A stretch of 64,000 bases of DNA from an uncultured Pirellulales bacterium (GTDB taxonomy: Bacteria; Planctomycetota; Planctomycetia; Pirellulales; Thermoguttaceae). A program made the translations under genes and the position numbers. This document shows, piece by piece, positions 55,215 through 64,000 of the stretch (within the stretch, counting starts at the first letter, position 1; every line of letters begins with the position of its first letter). The DNA lies in NCBI GenBank assembly GCA_938015445.1, contig CALLPE010000041.1:1-64000 (forward strand), written 5' to 3'. The notes under the pieces are model-generated. The model was not told where the DNA came from, ran no database searches, and worked only from the letters and a program-made list of their open reading frames with translations.

Positions 55215-57968
55215 ATGCCAGTTAGGTCGGTCGAGGAATTCCTAGCTCTCCTGGAAAAAAGCAAGCTGCTCGAGCCGGAGCAGCTCGAGCAGGCGCGCCA
55301 ACTGGCGGCGGATAACGACGATCCGACCGAGGCTGCGCGGGCAATGGTTCGCCAAGGGCTTTTGACGCGCTGGCAGGCCGGGCAATTGCTGGCAGGGCGC
55401 ACGGCGTTCTACTTGGGCAAGTACAAGCTGATTGACTTGCTTGGTCGGGGCGGCATGGGCGGGGTGTTTTTGGCCGAGCATGTGATGATGAATCGCAAGG
55501 TCGCCCTGAAGACACTGTCTAAGCAAGTCAGTCAGGACCCGGCCGCGCTGGAACGCTTCTTGACCGAGGCCCGCGCTATCGCCGCGCTGGATCATCCGAA
55601 TATCGTGCAGGCTTACAGCGTCGACAACGAAGGCGACCGCTACTACTTGGTAATGGAATATGTCGACGGAGAGAACCTTCAGCGGATCGTCGAAAAAGAA
55701 GGACCGCTGGATTATCGTCAAGCAGCCGATTACGTGCGTCAAGCGGCCGAAGGTCTGGCCCACGCTCACCAACGAAAAGTAATACACTGCGATATCAAGC
55801 CTTCAAATCTGCTGGTCAACGAGCAGGGGGTAGTAAAGATTTTGGACATGGGCTTGGCCCGGCTAACCGGCCGCGACCAACGCACAGAGAAGACCGACAA
55901 CGGGCAGGAAGCGGCGGTACTCGGATCGGTAGATTACTTAGCGCCAGAGCAAGGCCTGGAGACGCCGGAATTCGATCACCGGGCCGATATTTACTCGTTG
56001 GGCTGCACGCTGTATTTCCTGCTGACCGGCCATCCTCCGTTTCCGGAGGGAACATTGCCCGAGCGAATCCTAAAACACCAGACCGCCGAACCACCGCCGA
56101 TCAGCGAGGAACGATCGGATGTGCCGGCGGAATTGGTGGAAATCTGCGAAAAAATGATGGCCAAGGATCCGGCCGATCGTTTCCAGACGGCGGAGGAGGT
56201 GGCCGAAGCGCTGGCTGGTTTTCCTCCCCCGGAAACTAAGGCGCGCCCGGCACCGTCGAAAGCCGTGACCGAAAGCGGTCCTATCATCGTCATCGACTCG
56301 AAAAAAGGGCCTGAAAAGAAACAACCGATCAAAAAGGCGGCGGCCGTCAAGTCGGGCGCCGCTGCAAAGGAGACGCCGACCAAGCGTTCTGGCCCCCAGA
56401 AGCCCAGCCACTCGAAGGATTGGAAGGAAAGCGAGGAAGTCGAGGAACAGAAAAAAGCTGCGGCCGGCGCGGGGCTTTTGTCCACGCGCAAAGGGCGGGT
56501 GATTTTGGTCGTCGGCGCGCTGGCTACCGTGGCGGTGGTGTTGATGTTGGTGGTGGGAATAGTGTTGGCGTCTGGCTGGGGCGGCGCTAGCAGCAAGAAA
56601 GCGGCAGCAGTACCCAGTGGGCAGCAGGACAAATCGTCAGGTTCGCCGAAGAAGCCCAGCGGCACGGGGGAGCCGGAGTTGGAGCCGGAGCTGGACCCGA
56701 ATCTAGTAGTGAAACCCAAAGACCCACCGAAGCCCAAGGAAAAACCGAAAGAAGAGCCGAAGCCCGCGGAGCAACCGGAACCGAAGCCAGAGCCGAAGCC
56801 GAAGGAGGAGCCGAAGCCAGAGCCTAAACCGCAGCCGAAGCCGGAAGAAAAGCCCAAGGAAGAGCCGAAACCCCAAGAGCAACCGAAGCCGAAAGAGGAG
56901 CCGAAACCCAAGCCGAAGGAAGAGCCGAAGCCTCCGCCTAAGAAAGAAAGCCCGTTTAAGGACCTGGCCACTGCCATCGATCTGCCTGCACCGCCAAAGC
57001 CGCCCGATGGCGAGCTGGCCGAGCCTGTCTCGCTGGGACGCATCAATTTGGAAAACAACAAGGTGGAATTGCAGTTGCTCGGCGGCCGCGGGGCTATGGC
57101 TGGCAAGCAGATGTTCGATTTGAAAGCTGAGGAGGGTAGCCAGCCGCAATCATGGGTGATTCGATTCGGTCCGGAGGCGTCCGAGGCGGAGCGCATCGAG
57201 GTGGCGCGCATCTGGATCGACTCCGGCCAAGTCAGCTTCCGGTGGTTGGAAGGAGCGGGCAAGGCTCGCACCGGGAATTTGCGCAATTGTGCACTGCGGT
57301 TCACGCTGGGGGGCGAATCGAAGGTGGTGGCGTTGGTCAAACCACAGCACGCCGAGCCGTTGGCACTGGATATGGAACGCGGTTCGGTGCGGCATACGTT
57401 CCGCTTGGACAACCCGCCAGATTCCGGTGCGCTGCGGTTGCAAGTGCTTGGCTTGGAGGGTAGCTCGGCCAAGCCGTTGTTCGAGCCGTCCGACACGACC
57501 GCGCTGAAGCAACGTCGCACGCCGGGAAAAGATGGTAAAGGCAGCGACGATCTCAACGTCACCGGCATGGTTGGTGCAACGTTTCAGGAAGACAAGGCGC
57601 CGCCGATCATCGTCAGCGTGCACTTGGATTGGCGGCCGCCGAACATCATCGTTTCTGCCACGAGCATGTTCCAGCTTCAACCGAATAATCAACTATTTCC
57701 CCTGACCATCCCCTCGGTCGAAAACACCCTGCGTACCATGATAGCGTTGCAGCAAAAATACCAGACGGCGGCCAACAAGGCGTCAGGCCAGGAAAAACAA
57801 CAGTTGGAAGCCGCATCAAAGGCCGCGCAAACCGCAGCCGACCAGTTGCGGACCCTCAGCGGTATTGCAGACAGGTTGCGCAAGAACACCAAGTTTCATT
57901 ATCGGGTGTACGTGCTGGCTGACGGCCACCCAATCGAGCTGTACAACTCGCGCCTGCCGCCACAGTAG
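55215..57968 (+). CDS. Membrane Ser/Thr protein kinase with Lys/Pro/Glu repeats
   Basis: The 917-residue protein starts with a helical planctomycete-type leader (1-65, EEFLALLEKSKLLEPEQLEQ). The kinase domain (about 70-335) has glycine loop GRGGMGGVF, VALK with K99, E118, HCDIKPSN with D193 and N198, and D211-M-G where DFG is usual. HCD in place of HRD makes it a non-RD kinase, so activation-loop phosphorylation may not be needed. After a charged linker comes a transmembrane helix (about 429-452), then about 85 residues of KPKEEPKPEPKP-type repeats and an extracytoplasmic domain of about 340 residues with no recognised family. It likely senses an envelope signal. Confidence 0.9.
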   Translation: MPVRSVEEFLALLEKSKLLEPEQLEQARQLAADNDDPTEAARAMVRQGLLTRWQAGQLLAGRTAFYLGKYKLIDLLGRGGMGGVFLAEHVMMNRKVALKTLSKQVSQDPAALERFLTEARAIAALDHPNIVQAYSVDNEGDRYYLVMEYVDGENLQRIVEKEGPLDYRQAADYVRQAAEGLAHAHQRKVIHCDIKPSNLLVNEQGVVKILDMGLARLTGRDQRTEKTDNGQEAAVLGSVDYLAPEQGLETPEFDHRADIYSLGCTLYFLLTGHPPFPEGTLPERILKHQTAEPPPISEERSDVPAELVEICEKMMAKDPADRFQTAEEVAEALAGFPPPETKARPAPSKAVTESGPIIVIDSKKGPEKKQPIKKAAAVKSGAAAKETPTKRSGPQKPSHSKDWKESEEVEEQKKAAAGAGLLSTRKGRVILVVGALATVAVVLMLVVGIVLASGWGGASSKKAAAVPSGQQDKSSGSPKKPSGTGEPELEPELDPNLVVKPKDPPKPKEKPKEEPKPAEQPEPKPEPKPKEEPKPEPKPQPKPEEKPKEEPKPQEQPKPKEEPKPKPKEEPKPPPKKESPFKDLATAIDLPAPPKPPDGELAEPVSLGRINLENNKVELQLLGGRGAMAGKQMFDLKAEEGSQPQSWVIRFGPEASEAERIEVARIWIDSGQVSFRWLEGAGKARTGNLRNCALRFTLGGESKVVALVKPQHAEPLALDMERGSVRHTFRLDNPPDSGALRLQVLGLEGSSAKPLFEPSDTTALKQRRTPGKDGKGSDDLNVTGMVGATFQEDKAPPIIVSVHLDWRPPNIIVSATSMFQLQPNNQLFPLTIPSVENTLRTMIALQQKYQTAANKASGQEKQQLEAASKAAQTAADQLRTLSGIADRLRKNTKFHYRVYVLADGHPIELYNSRLPPQ

Positions 57969-57978
57969 TTCACGTGCG

Positions 57979-58449
57979 TCAGCTCATACCGCGGCGCAAG
58001 CTGAGCAACATGGGCTTCAGCTCGCTGAAGAAGTCGTGAGCGTCCTGGAACTGCCGGTAAACACTGGCGAAACGGACATAGGCCACCTGGTCCAGCTCGC
58101 GGAGCTGCTCCATTACCAGTTCGCCGATCTGACGACTTTCGACCTCTTTTTCCCCCAGATCTTCCAGCCGCTCTTCGACCGCCGCCACGACGGCCTCGAT
58201 CTGCTGATCGCTGATAGGCCGCTTCCAACAGGCTTTTTCCAGGCCTTGCTTTATTTTTTGCCGGTCGTAAGGCTCGCGGGTTCCATCCTTTTTGATGACC
58301 TTCAGCGGCCCGCGCTCCACACGCTCAAAAGTCGTAAACCGGTGCTTGCATGCCTGGCACTGCCGGCGGCGCCGGATAGCCGAGCCGTCAGAGGTGGTAC
58401 GGGAATCCACCACCCGGTCGTTATCGGTTTGGCACTTCGGGCACTTCAT
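57979..58449 (-). CDS. nrdR: NrdR, repressor of ribonucleotide reductase genes
   Basis: The 156-residue NrdR has an N-terminal zinc ribbon (C3, C6, C31, C34 in MKCPKC and RRQCQACKHRF) and an ATP-cone domain (about 46-136) starting VIKKDGTREPYDRQKIKQGL. It binds NrdR boxes and represses nrd genes when dATP is high. ATG 58449 gives the standard start; TTG 58461 would add four residues. It converges with the kinase gene, 10 bp apart. No nrd gene is in the window. Confidence 0.96.
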   Translation of the reverse strand: MKCPKCQTDNDRVVDSRTTSDGSAIRRRRQCQACKHRFTTFERVERGPLKVIKKDGTREPYDRQKIKQGLEKACWKRPISDQQIEAVVAAVEERLEDLGEKEVESRQIGELVMEQLRELDQVAYVRFASVYRQFQDAHDFFSELKPMLLSLRRGMS

Positions 58450-58800
58450 AGCCGATGGCAATCATGTGTAATCCGAACCCGCCCTCTTTATACACTAGAA
58501 AACCCATGGTCGCATAGCAGGACGACCGACAACCGCGAAAATAATGTCGCGGCGGTACAGAATGCGCTAACGTGCCGGCCGACTGTGCGCTATACAGCCG
58601 AGCAGCTCACGGCTACTTGTGCCCTTTTTCCACCGTTTTCGCGCCGTTTGCGCTCCGCTATCGACCTGCTACGACCGTGCTGTAGGCCCGGCTTCGCCCG
58701 CGTTGTGCGCGGCTTCCGCCCTGCTTCCGCAGCTCGGCGTGTCGGTTCTATAATGCTGGACGTTGACCCTCGACAAGACCATCGGCGAAAGGGGCTTCCC
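58450..58800. other. Divergent intergenic region, nothing recognised
   Basis: The 351 bp lie between nrdR and the zinc-ribbon/PH gene. No NrdR box, repeat or small gene was found. Confidence 0.4.
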
Positions 58801-59493
58801 ATGCAATGCAGTGCGTGCGGCGCGGAATTAATACCCAAAGCGGCTTTCTGCCATCGGTGCGGCGCACGGCTTCCTAAGCCGTCCGAATTGGAACTCCAGC
58901 AGCAGGAATCGGCCGGCGGCCAACCGCAGCAGGCGCCACCCCCTGCCAGCGCGACGGCGGCAGAAAGTTTCCGGCAGAGCGCCGCCGCCCGCCAGGCGGC
59001 ATCCGACCAGCAGGAGCGGCCATTGTGGTCAGGCGGCTACTCACCTCGGGCGATGGTGGGGCTGTGGCTGGCCGATGGAGCAATCACCGTCGCTTTGCTG
59101 CTGATCTGGGCTATATGGGTACGGGAATCGTGGTTATGGATCGCGCTGGCACTGTTTATTGTGGGATTGTGGACATACCACCTAGCGCTGTTGATAGCGC
59201 GCCGCTTGGGGGTGCGCTATCTACTCACTACTCAGCGGCTGATTCACGAGCACGGCATACTGCGCCGGACGACAGACCGCATCGAAGTGATCGACATTGA
59301 CGACGTGACCTTTGTGCAGGGCGTGGTGGAGCGGATGTTCGGAGTGGGAACGATACGAATCGTCTCCAGCGACCGCACCACGCCGGAGTTTGTTATGCCG
59401 GGCATCTCTCCGGTCAAAGAGATTGCCGACCTGATCGACGAGGTGCGCCGCAAGGAGCGCCGCCAGCGCGCGCTGCACATCGAGGCGATTTGA
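58801..59493 (+). CDS. Zinc-ribbon membrane protein with bacterial PH domain
   Basis: The 230-residue protein starts at ATG 58801, with AAAGGGG 6 nt upstream. Residues 1-22 are a zinc ribbon (C3, C6, C17, C20 in MQCSACGAELIPKAAFCHRC). A Gln/Ala/Pro-rich linker follows, then two transmembrane helices (about 82-101 and 106-127). A bPH2/YdbT-type PH domain comes last (about 135-215), with RYLLTTQRLIHEHGILRRTT, DIDDVTFVQGVVERMFGVGT and DRTTPEFVMPGI. The family is common and poorly understood; membrane-associated adaptor or stress roles are suggested. It converges with rpoN. Confidence 0.87.
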   Translation: MQCSACGAELIPKAAFCHRCGARLPKPSELELQQQESAGGQPQQAPPPASATAAESFRQSAAARQAASDQQERPLWSGGYSPRAMVGLWLADGAITVALLLIWAIWVRESWLWIALALFIVGLWTYHLALLIARRLGVRYLLTTQRLIHEHGILRRTTDRIEVIDIDDVTFVQGVVERMFGVGTIRIVSSDRTTPEFVMPGISPVKEIADLIDEVRRKERRQRALHIEAI

Positions 59494-59600
59494 GTTGGCC
59501 CACCAAAGTAGCAGAGCGGAAGCCGCCGCGGCGGTTTACCAGGCGGGTCGGTGGTCGATGCCTGTCGGACGCCTTCGTACCGCCCGAAGCTTCGAACCAG

Positions 59601-61121
59601 CTACGGCTGCTGAGGCTTGGCGGCTTTCTTGCCAGAAGGTTTGTTGCCAGCGCTCCAATCGCGCCGTTGGCGGGCGCTGGGTATCTTCATGGCTTGGCGG
59701 TACTTGGTGACAGTGCGGCGGGCCACTTTGATGCCTTGCTTGGCCAATTCCTGTACCAGTTGCTCGTCGCTGAGAGGCTCGCTCTTGTCTTCGTTGTCGA
59801 TCAGTTCCCGCAGTTTCAGCCGCACGGTGTCCCAGGCTACTTCTTCGCCGCTGGTGCTGGTGGTGCCTCCGCAAAAGAACCGCCGCAACGGGAAAATGCC
59901 CCGCGGCGTCTGAATCCACTTGTCATCGACCGCCCGGCTGATGGTGGTCACATGGACCCCCACCTTGTCGGCCACCTGCTGCATCTTCAGCGGCTCGATG
60001 TACTCCGGACCGTGGTTGAGAAAATCGGTCTGGTAATCTACGATAGCCTGGGCTACTTTCAGCAGGGTGTTGCGCCGTTGTTGAATGGAGTCGATCAACC
60101 ACTGGGCGGAATTGATCTTCCGCTTGATGTACTGCCGGGCCTCCTCGTTGAGCTGGTCGCTGCTCAATAGCGCCCGATAGTACGGACTGATGTACAGGTT
60201 CGGCGTCCGGTCGTCTTCCAGACGCACTACGTAGCGGCCGTTTTCGTCCAGCTCGACGTAGACATCGGGTGTGACCGGCGGCGCCGCGTTCTCGCCAAAG
60301 GCCGCCCCCGGCTTGGGGTTGAGCCTACGCAACTCGGCCAACACCTGCTGAATCAACTCCAACGAATATCCGGTGCGTTTGGCAATCGCAGGCAGTCGGT
60401 TCTGCTCGATGTCTTCCAGGTGAGAAGTGATCAGCGTCTTGAGCTGTTCGTAATAAGGTTGACCGGGTGAAAGCTGCAACAGCAGGCATTCGCGCAGGTC
60501 GCGGGCGCCCACGCCGGGAGGGTCAAGCTTCTGCACCACTTTCAGCGCCTTTTCGGCCAATTGCAAGTCTTCATCTGTGGCGTCTGCGCCGAGCAGGTCC
60601 TCCAGCCGACCGTGCAGGTAGCCGTTGGAGTCGAGATTGTAAATGATGCGCTCGGCCATCGCCCGCACCGCAGGGTCCAAATCGAACCAACCCAATTGAT
60701 CACGAAGATAGTCGTGCAGCGACTGGGGACGGTCGGCGGTATTGGCCATGGCCTCCTGCTTGCGGTCGCCGGCCTCCTCGATTGCGGCGCGCGAGGGTTT
60801 GAAGTTCTCCTCGAAGTACTCCGGCCACTGCTGGTCCATCTCCAGCAGCCGCTCGAAGTCAGCTTGCCCGCTGCTCTCGTCGATCACCAATGCCTTCTCG
60901 TCTGGCGTCGGTGCGTCGGGAGCTTCGCCCGGCTCGACCTCATCGGGCAGATCGGCGTCCTGTTCGGCAATTTCCAGTACTGGGTTGTCTTGCAGCTCTT
61001 GCTCGATCCGTTCCTGCAAAGCCAGGATGGGCAACTGGAGGATTTCCATCGACTGGATCATGCGCGGCGCCAGAATCTGGCGCTGTTCCTGACGCAGCTC
61101 TTGCCCGAGTGAAAGTCGCAT
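59601..61121 (-). CDS. rpoN: RNA polymerase sigma-54 factor
   Basis: The 506-residue sigma-54 has the Gln-rich region I (LSLGQELRQEQRQILAPRMI), an acidic region II (about 50-85), a core-binding domain with GYLHGRLEDLL and GVGARDLRECLLLQL, the helix-turn-helix MQQVADKVGVHVTTISRAVD, and the invariant RpoN box ARRTVTKYR (467-475) that reads the -24 element. A basic tail follows. It directs core polymerase to -24/-12 promoters and needs activators such as the NtrC-type protein at 28757-30163. Its start lies 2 nt after the recR stop codon, so the genes are co-transcribed. Confidence 0.97.
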   Translation of the reverse strand: MRLSLGQELRQEQRQILAPRMIQSMEILQLPILALQERIEQELQDNPVLEIAEQDADLPDEVEPGEAPDAPTPDEKALVIDESSGQADFERLLEMDQQWPEYFEENFKPSRAAIEEAGDRKQEAMANTADRPQSLHDYLRDQLGWFDLDPAVRAMAERIIYNLDSNGYLHGRLEDLLGADATDEDLQLAEKALKVVQKLDPPGVGARDLRECLLLQLSPGQPYYEQLKTLITSHLEDIEQNRLPAIAKRTGYSLELIQQVLAELRRLNPKPGAAFGENAAPPVTPDVYVELDENGRYVVRLEDDRTPNLYISPYYRALLSSDQLNEEARQYIKRKINSAQWLIDSIQQRRNTLLKVAQAIVDYQTDFLNHGPEYIEPLKMQQVADKVGVHVTTISRAVDDKWIQTPRGIFPLRRFFCGGTTSTSGEEVAWDTVRLKLRELIDNEDKSEPLSDEQLVQELAKQGIKVARRTVTKYRQAMKIPSARQRRDWSAGNKPSGKKAAKPQQP

Positions 61122-61123
61122 GG

Positions 61124-61723
61124 CTAGAACTCCTGCCGGCCGGCCAGAGCGTCGGCCAATATCTCCTTGTTAGCAAATTCTAGCACGCTGCCGGGTGTAA
61201 CGCCGCGCGCCAGCCGCGAGATTCGCACTGGAAACTCACGCAGCAAATTGGAAATGTATAGCGCCGTACCGTCGCCTTCGACCGTGGGATTGGTGGCCAT
61301 AATGACCTCTTTGAACGCTCCTTCGCGCACACGCCGCACCAGGGCGTCGATGGTCAGTTGCTCCGGCCCGATGCCGTCCAGCGGGGCTATCCGCCCCAAC
61401 AACACGTGATACAAGCCGTCGTACACTCCGGCCTGCTCCAGCGCCAGCAGATCGCGGGGCTGCTCCACTACGCACAACAAATCCTGCTTGCGGCGCTGAT
61501 CGAGGCATATAGCGCAGAGTTCTTGCTCGGCCAGATTGTAACACACCCGGCAGTGACGCACATTCTGCTTGACATTGCGAATCGCCTCGGCCAGCGCCAG
61601 GGCTTCATCCTTGTGCATGCGCAAAATATGATAGGCCAGCCGCTCGGCCGACTTGCGCCCGATGCCTGGCAGCTTGCCGAGCTGCGCTATCAACTCGCTG
61701 ACCGATTGCGTTACCTCGGACAT
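61124..61723 (-). CDS. recR: Recombination protein RecR
   Basis: The 199-residue RecR, with RecO and RecF, loads RecA at gaps. It has the N-terminal helix-hairpin-helix [20 protein letters not shown] (15-34), a C4 zinc finger (C58, C61, C70, C73), and a Toprim domain with [12 protein letters not shown] and [18 protein letters not shown], then a C-terminal Walker-B-like region [16 protein letters not shown]. The length is standard. In many bacteria recR follows dnaX and ebfC; here neither is upstream, and instead recR precedes rpoN. Confidence 0.97.
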   Translation of the reverse strand: MSEVTQSVSELIAQLGKLPGIGRKSAERLAYHILRMHKDEALALAEAIRNVKQNVRHCRVCYNLAEQELCAICLDQRRKQDLLCVVEQPRDLLALEQAGVYDGLYHVLLGRIAPLDGIGPEQLTIDALVRRVREGAFKEVIMATNPTVEGDGTALYISNLLREFPVRISRLARGVTPGSVLEFANKEILADALAGRQEF

Positions 61724-61918
61724 GACCTGTCGCCTGGGCCGCGAACGTCCTGCAATGGTCCTGTAGCTGAACCCAGCCGAATGCCGCCACTGGCTCTACC
61801 CGGGTTGCCTGCCCCCCGACGCAACATGCGCAGACAGCAAACCGGAACCGGCACCCACTGTACAATGGTAGCGCCCTGAGCTTGCCCCACGCCAGCTAGC
61901 CATACCACCAGCGGGCGA

Positions 61919-63949
61919 TTATTTGAACGTGTCGAACTCCAGCCCACCTTCGAATCCTTTCGGTTTGGTTTTCCCTTTTCCATGCGGTGGTTCTTTGTAT
62001 GGATCGACGGGCGTCTCCGCCGGTCCCATACCTGGCTCGACCGGTTCTGGTTCCTCGCCCTTTTCGAACTCCGTTATATGCTCGATTTCGCTATAGACCT
62101 TCAGCGTTCCGTCGGCTTGCAGGACGAGGTATTCGCCGGGCGACGTCAGCTCGCGGTACTTGTTCGAAAGCCGCTCACCGCCGCGCATGTCCACCAGCAG
62201 TGCCCCGGTCTTATAATCCACGTTGAACTCCAAGCCATCGCGCGACGTTTGCGCGGCGGCGCCGGTTGTGCCCAGAAGGTCTGCCTGCTGTCCGGCCTTA
62301 GAGGTAGTGCCTTTGGCCGGTGCGGTCGCGGCTTCGCGCGGCGGGGGATACACCCTCCCCGGAAAGTCCAATGCTGTGCCGCGCAAGCAGAGGAACTTTT
62401 CGCTGGCCTCGCGTCCGTTGGGCGGCCACCACTGCTCGATCTTTATCCACCCTTGCTGCGGCAGGGGATCGATAGTGGGTCGAGTGGGCGGCAACACGCG
62501 ACCGGCGATGATTCGGGAGTCGGGCGGAACCAAAATCGGCTCGGTCGGTTCGCTCCATTCCGGCTGATCGGAGCGCACGTATTGCTCTTTCCCGTGCTTC
62601 TCGTCCTCCAGCAGCGACTGCGGCACGCCGTAATTGGGGTTGTGCAACAACAGTTGCACTCGGTAGCGGTATTGCCTGCCCGGCTGGACGTCGAAATCGA
62701 AAAAGCGCAGCAACAGGTACTTCGGTATATCCCGGTCTTGATCGGCCACTACCGGTGCTTGCGCCTCCGGTTTTTCGGGCGTGGGTTGTTGCTTGGTGGG
62801 GTCTTCCACTTCGGGAATGGTCGTCTCGGGCCGCGTTTGGTCGGGTTCCAGCCGCAGCAATGGCATAACTCTACTGATTGCACCCCGAGTACCTGAGCCG
62901 GTGATCTCCAGCCGAGTGCTACCGGCCACAAAACCTGTCACCACCCTGACGGTTCGGGCGCCATGTGGCTTCTCGGCCACTGCGGTTGGATACTCGACGG
63001 CGAAATAACCGGCATCCCCGCTAGCGCCAATCCCTTTGTACTGATAGATCGACACCGCGCCTTGGTTATCGACATGCTCGCCGGGCCACCAGACCTTTTG
63101 TCCCTTGTACAAATCCGGGTTGGCCGAAACCTGCTCGTACGACGGCCCAATAACCCGCTCATGGTACACGACCTGTGGGTCCCACTCGCGCCCGGCCAGC
63201 GGCGGCAACCCTATGATCATCGCTTTATCCATGAACTTCTCGTTGAAAAAGCTGGACTCCATCGGATCGGCCTTGGGAATGCCCATCTCCTTGCTTATCG
63301 CTTTGACCACCTCGGCTAGCTTAATTTCTTCCCATCGTGGCTCCTGGCCTGAAGCCAGGCCAGTTACGTCGGCCCGCTGAATGTAAAAGTAAGCATACCT
63401 GGGGATGTCGGTTTGGCGCGGATTGCCCTCGAACGCCCTCCGATAGGCCTCCAACTGTTTTTGCAGGGGAATGGCGCCGGTGACCACGATGTAGCGGTAT
63501 CCGCGCATCCGGCTAGCATCCCCTGCCCGGACCCCCGCTGTACTAACCAGAAACGATCCGCGACCGGCCACGCCGCGCAACTCTTCGACCGAAAAGAACG
63601 GCGGCTTCACCCGCGGCTCGGGCGAAGGGAACAACGGCGGTTTCCAAGGCACGACGTGAGCATACAATGTATAGTCGACCGGCGCGCGACTCTCCTCGGC
63701 CAACTTCTTGAAGTCCTTGAAACGGCACTGTTTCGCCAGAGGATTGTCCTCGGGACGCGCCGAGTCGATGGCCTGTCGGGCGCGGGTAGCGGCGTCGACC
63801 AGTTCTTGCGGCGTCCGCCTATAACGGTCCCGCGTGAGCGACTGCGCCACGAACACCAGAAAGCATAACGCCACGCCGGCGAAGATTATCTTCTCCACGT
63901 GTTCCAACAAGAACTCTTGAATAGCCCGGCCGTCGAATTTCAACTTCAT
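61919..63949 (-). CDS. Large membrane-anchored protein of unknown function
   Basis: The 676-residue protein starts at ATG 63949, 5 nt after GGGGAG. One N-terminal transmembrane helix (about 20-42, KIIFAGVALCFLVFVAQSLT) anchors a large extracytoplasmic region with mixed alpha/beta character: YRYIVVTGAIPLQKQLEAYR, YVYIQR-like YAYFYIQRADV, KYLLLRFFDFDVQPGRQYRY and PGEYLVLQADGTLKVYSEIE. A Pro/Glu/Lys-rich tail ends it. Planctomycete proteins of this type are often encoded near type IV pilus or secretion genes (pilM/pilN-like), which could lie right of the window; that is inference. It ends 195 bp before recR on the same strand. Confidence 0.75.
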   Translation of the reverse strand: MKLKFDGRAIQEFLLEHVEKIIFAGVALCFLVFVAQSLTRDRYRRTPQELVDAATRARQAIDSARPEDNPLAKQCRFKDFKKLAEESRAPVDYTLYAHVVPWKPPLFPSPEPRVKPPFFSVEELRGVAGRGSFLVSTAGVRAGDASRMRGYRYIVVTGAIPLQKQLEAYRRAFEGNPRQTDIPRYAYFYIQRADVTGLASGQEPRWEEIKLAEVVKAISKEMGIPKADPMESSFFNEKFMDKAMIIGLPPLAGREWDPQVVYHERVIGPSYEQVSANPDLYKGQKVWWPGEHVDNQGAVSIYQYKGIGASGDAGYFAVEYPTAVAEKPHGARTVRVVTGFVAGSTRLEITGSGTRGAISRVMPLLRLEPDQTRPETTIPEVEDPTKQQPTPEKPEAQAPVVADQDRDIPKYLLLRFFDFDVQPGRQYRYRVQLLLHNPNYGVPQSLLEDEKHGKEQYVRSDQPEWSEPTEPILVPPDSRIIAGRVLPPTRPTIDPLPQQGWIKIEQWWPPNGREASEKFLCLRGTALDFPGRVYPPPREAATAPAKGTTSKAGQQADLLGTTGAAAQTSRDGLEFNVDYKTGALLVDMRGGERLSNKYRELTSPGEYLVLQADGTLKVYSEIEHITEFEKGEEPEPVEPGMGPAETPVDPYKEPPHGKGKTKPKGFEGGLEFDTFK

Positions 63950-64000
63950 TTTTTCTCCCCTCGCTAACATCCACTGGCTGCCTCCGGCTTAAACTGGCGA

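Noticed and set aside
55991..57568. Long minus-strand Ser/Gly-rich open frame of over 500 codons
   Set aside because: It is fully antisense to the Ser/Thr kinase gene, with low-complexity sequence mirroring the Lys/Pro/Glu repeats.

Overview
This 64 kb window is GC-rich chromosomal DNA, most probably from a member of the Planctomycetota (Pirellulales-like). The evidence is gene content: a PEP-CTERM protein, a dockerin-like secreted protein, a DUF1080 secreted domain, a Tat-exported Gfo/Idh oxidoreductase, a Ser/Thr kinase with a planctomycete-style N-terminal helper region, WD40 and EF-hand proteins with membrane or signal segments, and many genes without a clear Shine-Dalgarno site. The order or species cannot be fixed from the sequence alone. 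No phage, insertion sequence, CRISPR array or rRNA was seen.

Layout. 0-12.5 kb: a partial dockerin-like secreted protein (cut by the left edge), a fucose/arabinose isomerase-fold protein, membrane proteins, a UvrD/Rep helicase, a secreted protein with a CXXCH motif, an FtsX/LolD-type ABC exporter pair, a PEP-CTERM beta-helix protein and a DUF1080 protein. 12.9-21 kb: metG, a membrane-anchored GTPase with non-standard G motifs, scpB with a very acidic tail, and dprA. 21.5-30.2 kb: a zinc-ribbon/coiled-coil/WD40 protein, an EF-hand Gly/Pro-rich protein, and a histidine kinase with an NtrC-type sigma-54 activator. 30.4-42 kb: a Wzm/Wzt-type polysaccharide ABC exporter, a serine hydroxymethyltransferase homologue with altered active-site residues, a ThiH-like radical SAM protein, a Gfo/Idh oxidoreductase, HEAT and TPR proteins and an isopropylmalate/isocitrate dehydrogenase-family enzyme.

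42.0-53.4 kb holds the most striking element: a nine-gene minus-strand operon. In transcription order it encodes an HdrD-like (HdrC-HdrB fused) iron-sulfur protein, EtfB, EtfA, a membrane Etf:quinone-type oxidoreductase, HdrA, MvhD, and the small and large subunits of a group 3 [NiFe] hydrogenase, ending in a lone cyclic-nucleotide-binding-domain protein. A good sigma-70-type promoter precedes it. The set reads as a flavin-based electron bifurcating or confurcating module that could link H2, ferredoxin, an Etf substrate and the quinone pool.

54.4-64 kb: a CAU-anticodon tRNA (probably tRNA-Ile2), a Ser/Thr kinase, nrdR, a zinc-ribbon/PH-domain membrane protein, rpoN-recR (2 nt apart) and a large membrane-anchored protein of unknown function. 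The sigma-54 gene and the NtrC-type activator are in the same window, about 30 kb apart.

A recurring feature at every scale is short direct repeats: at least a dozen intergenic regions carry two or three near-identical copies of a 12-35 bp unit, mostly in tandem, and none of them lie inside the confident genes.
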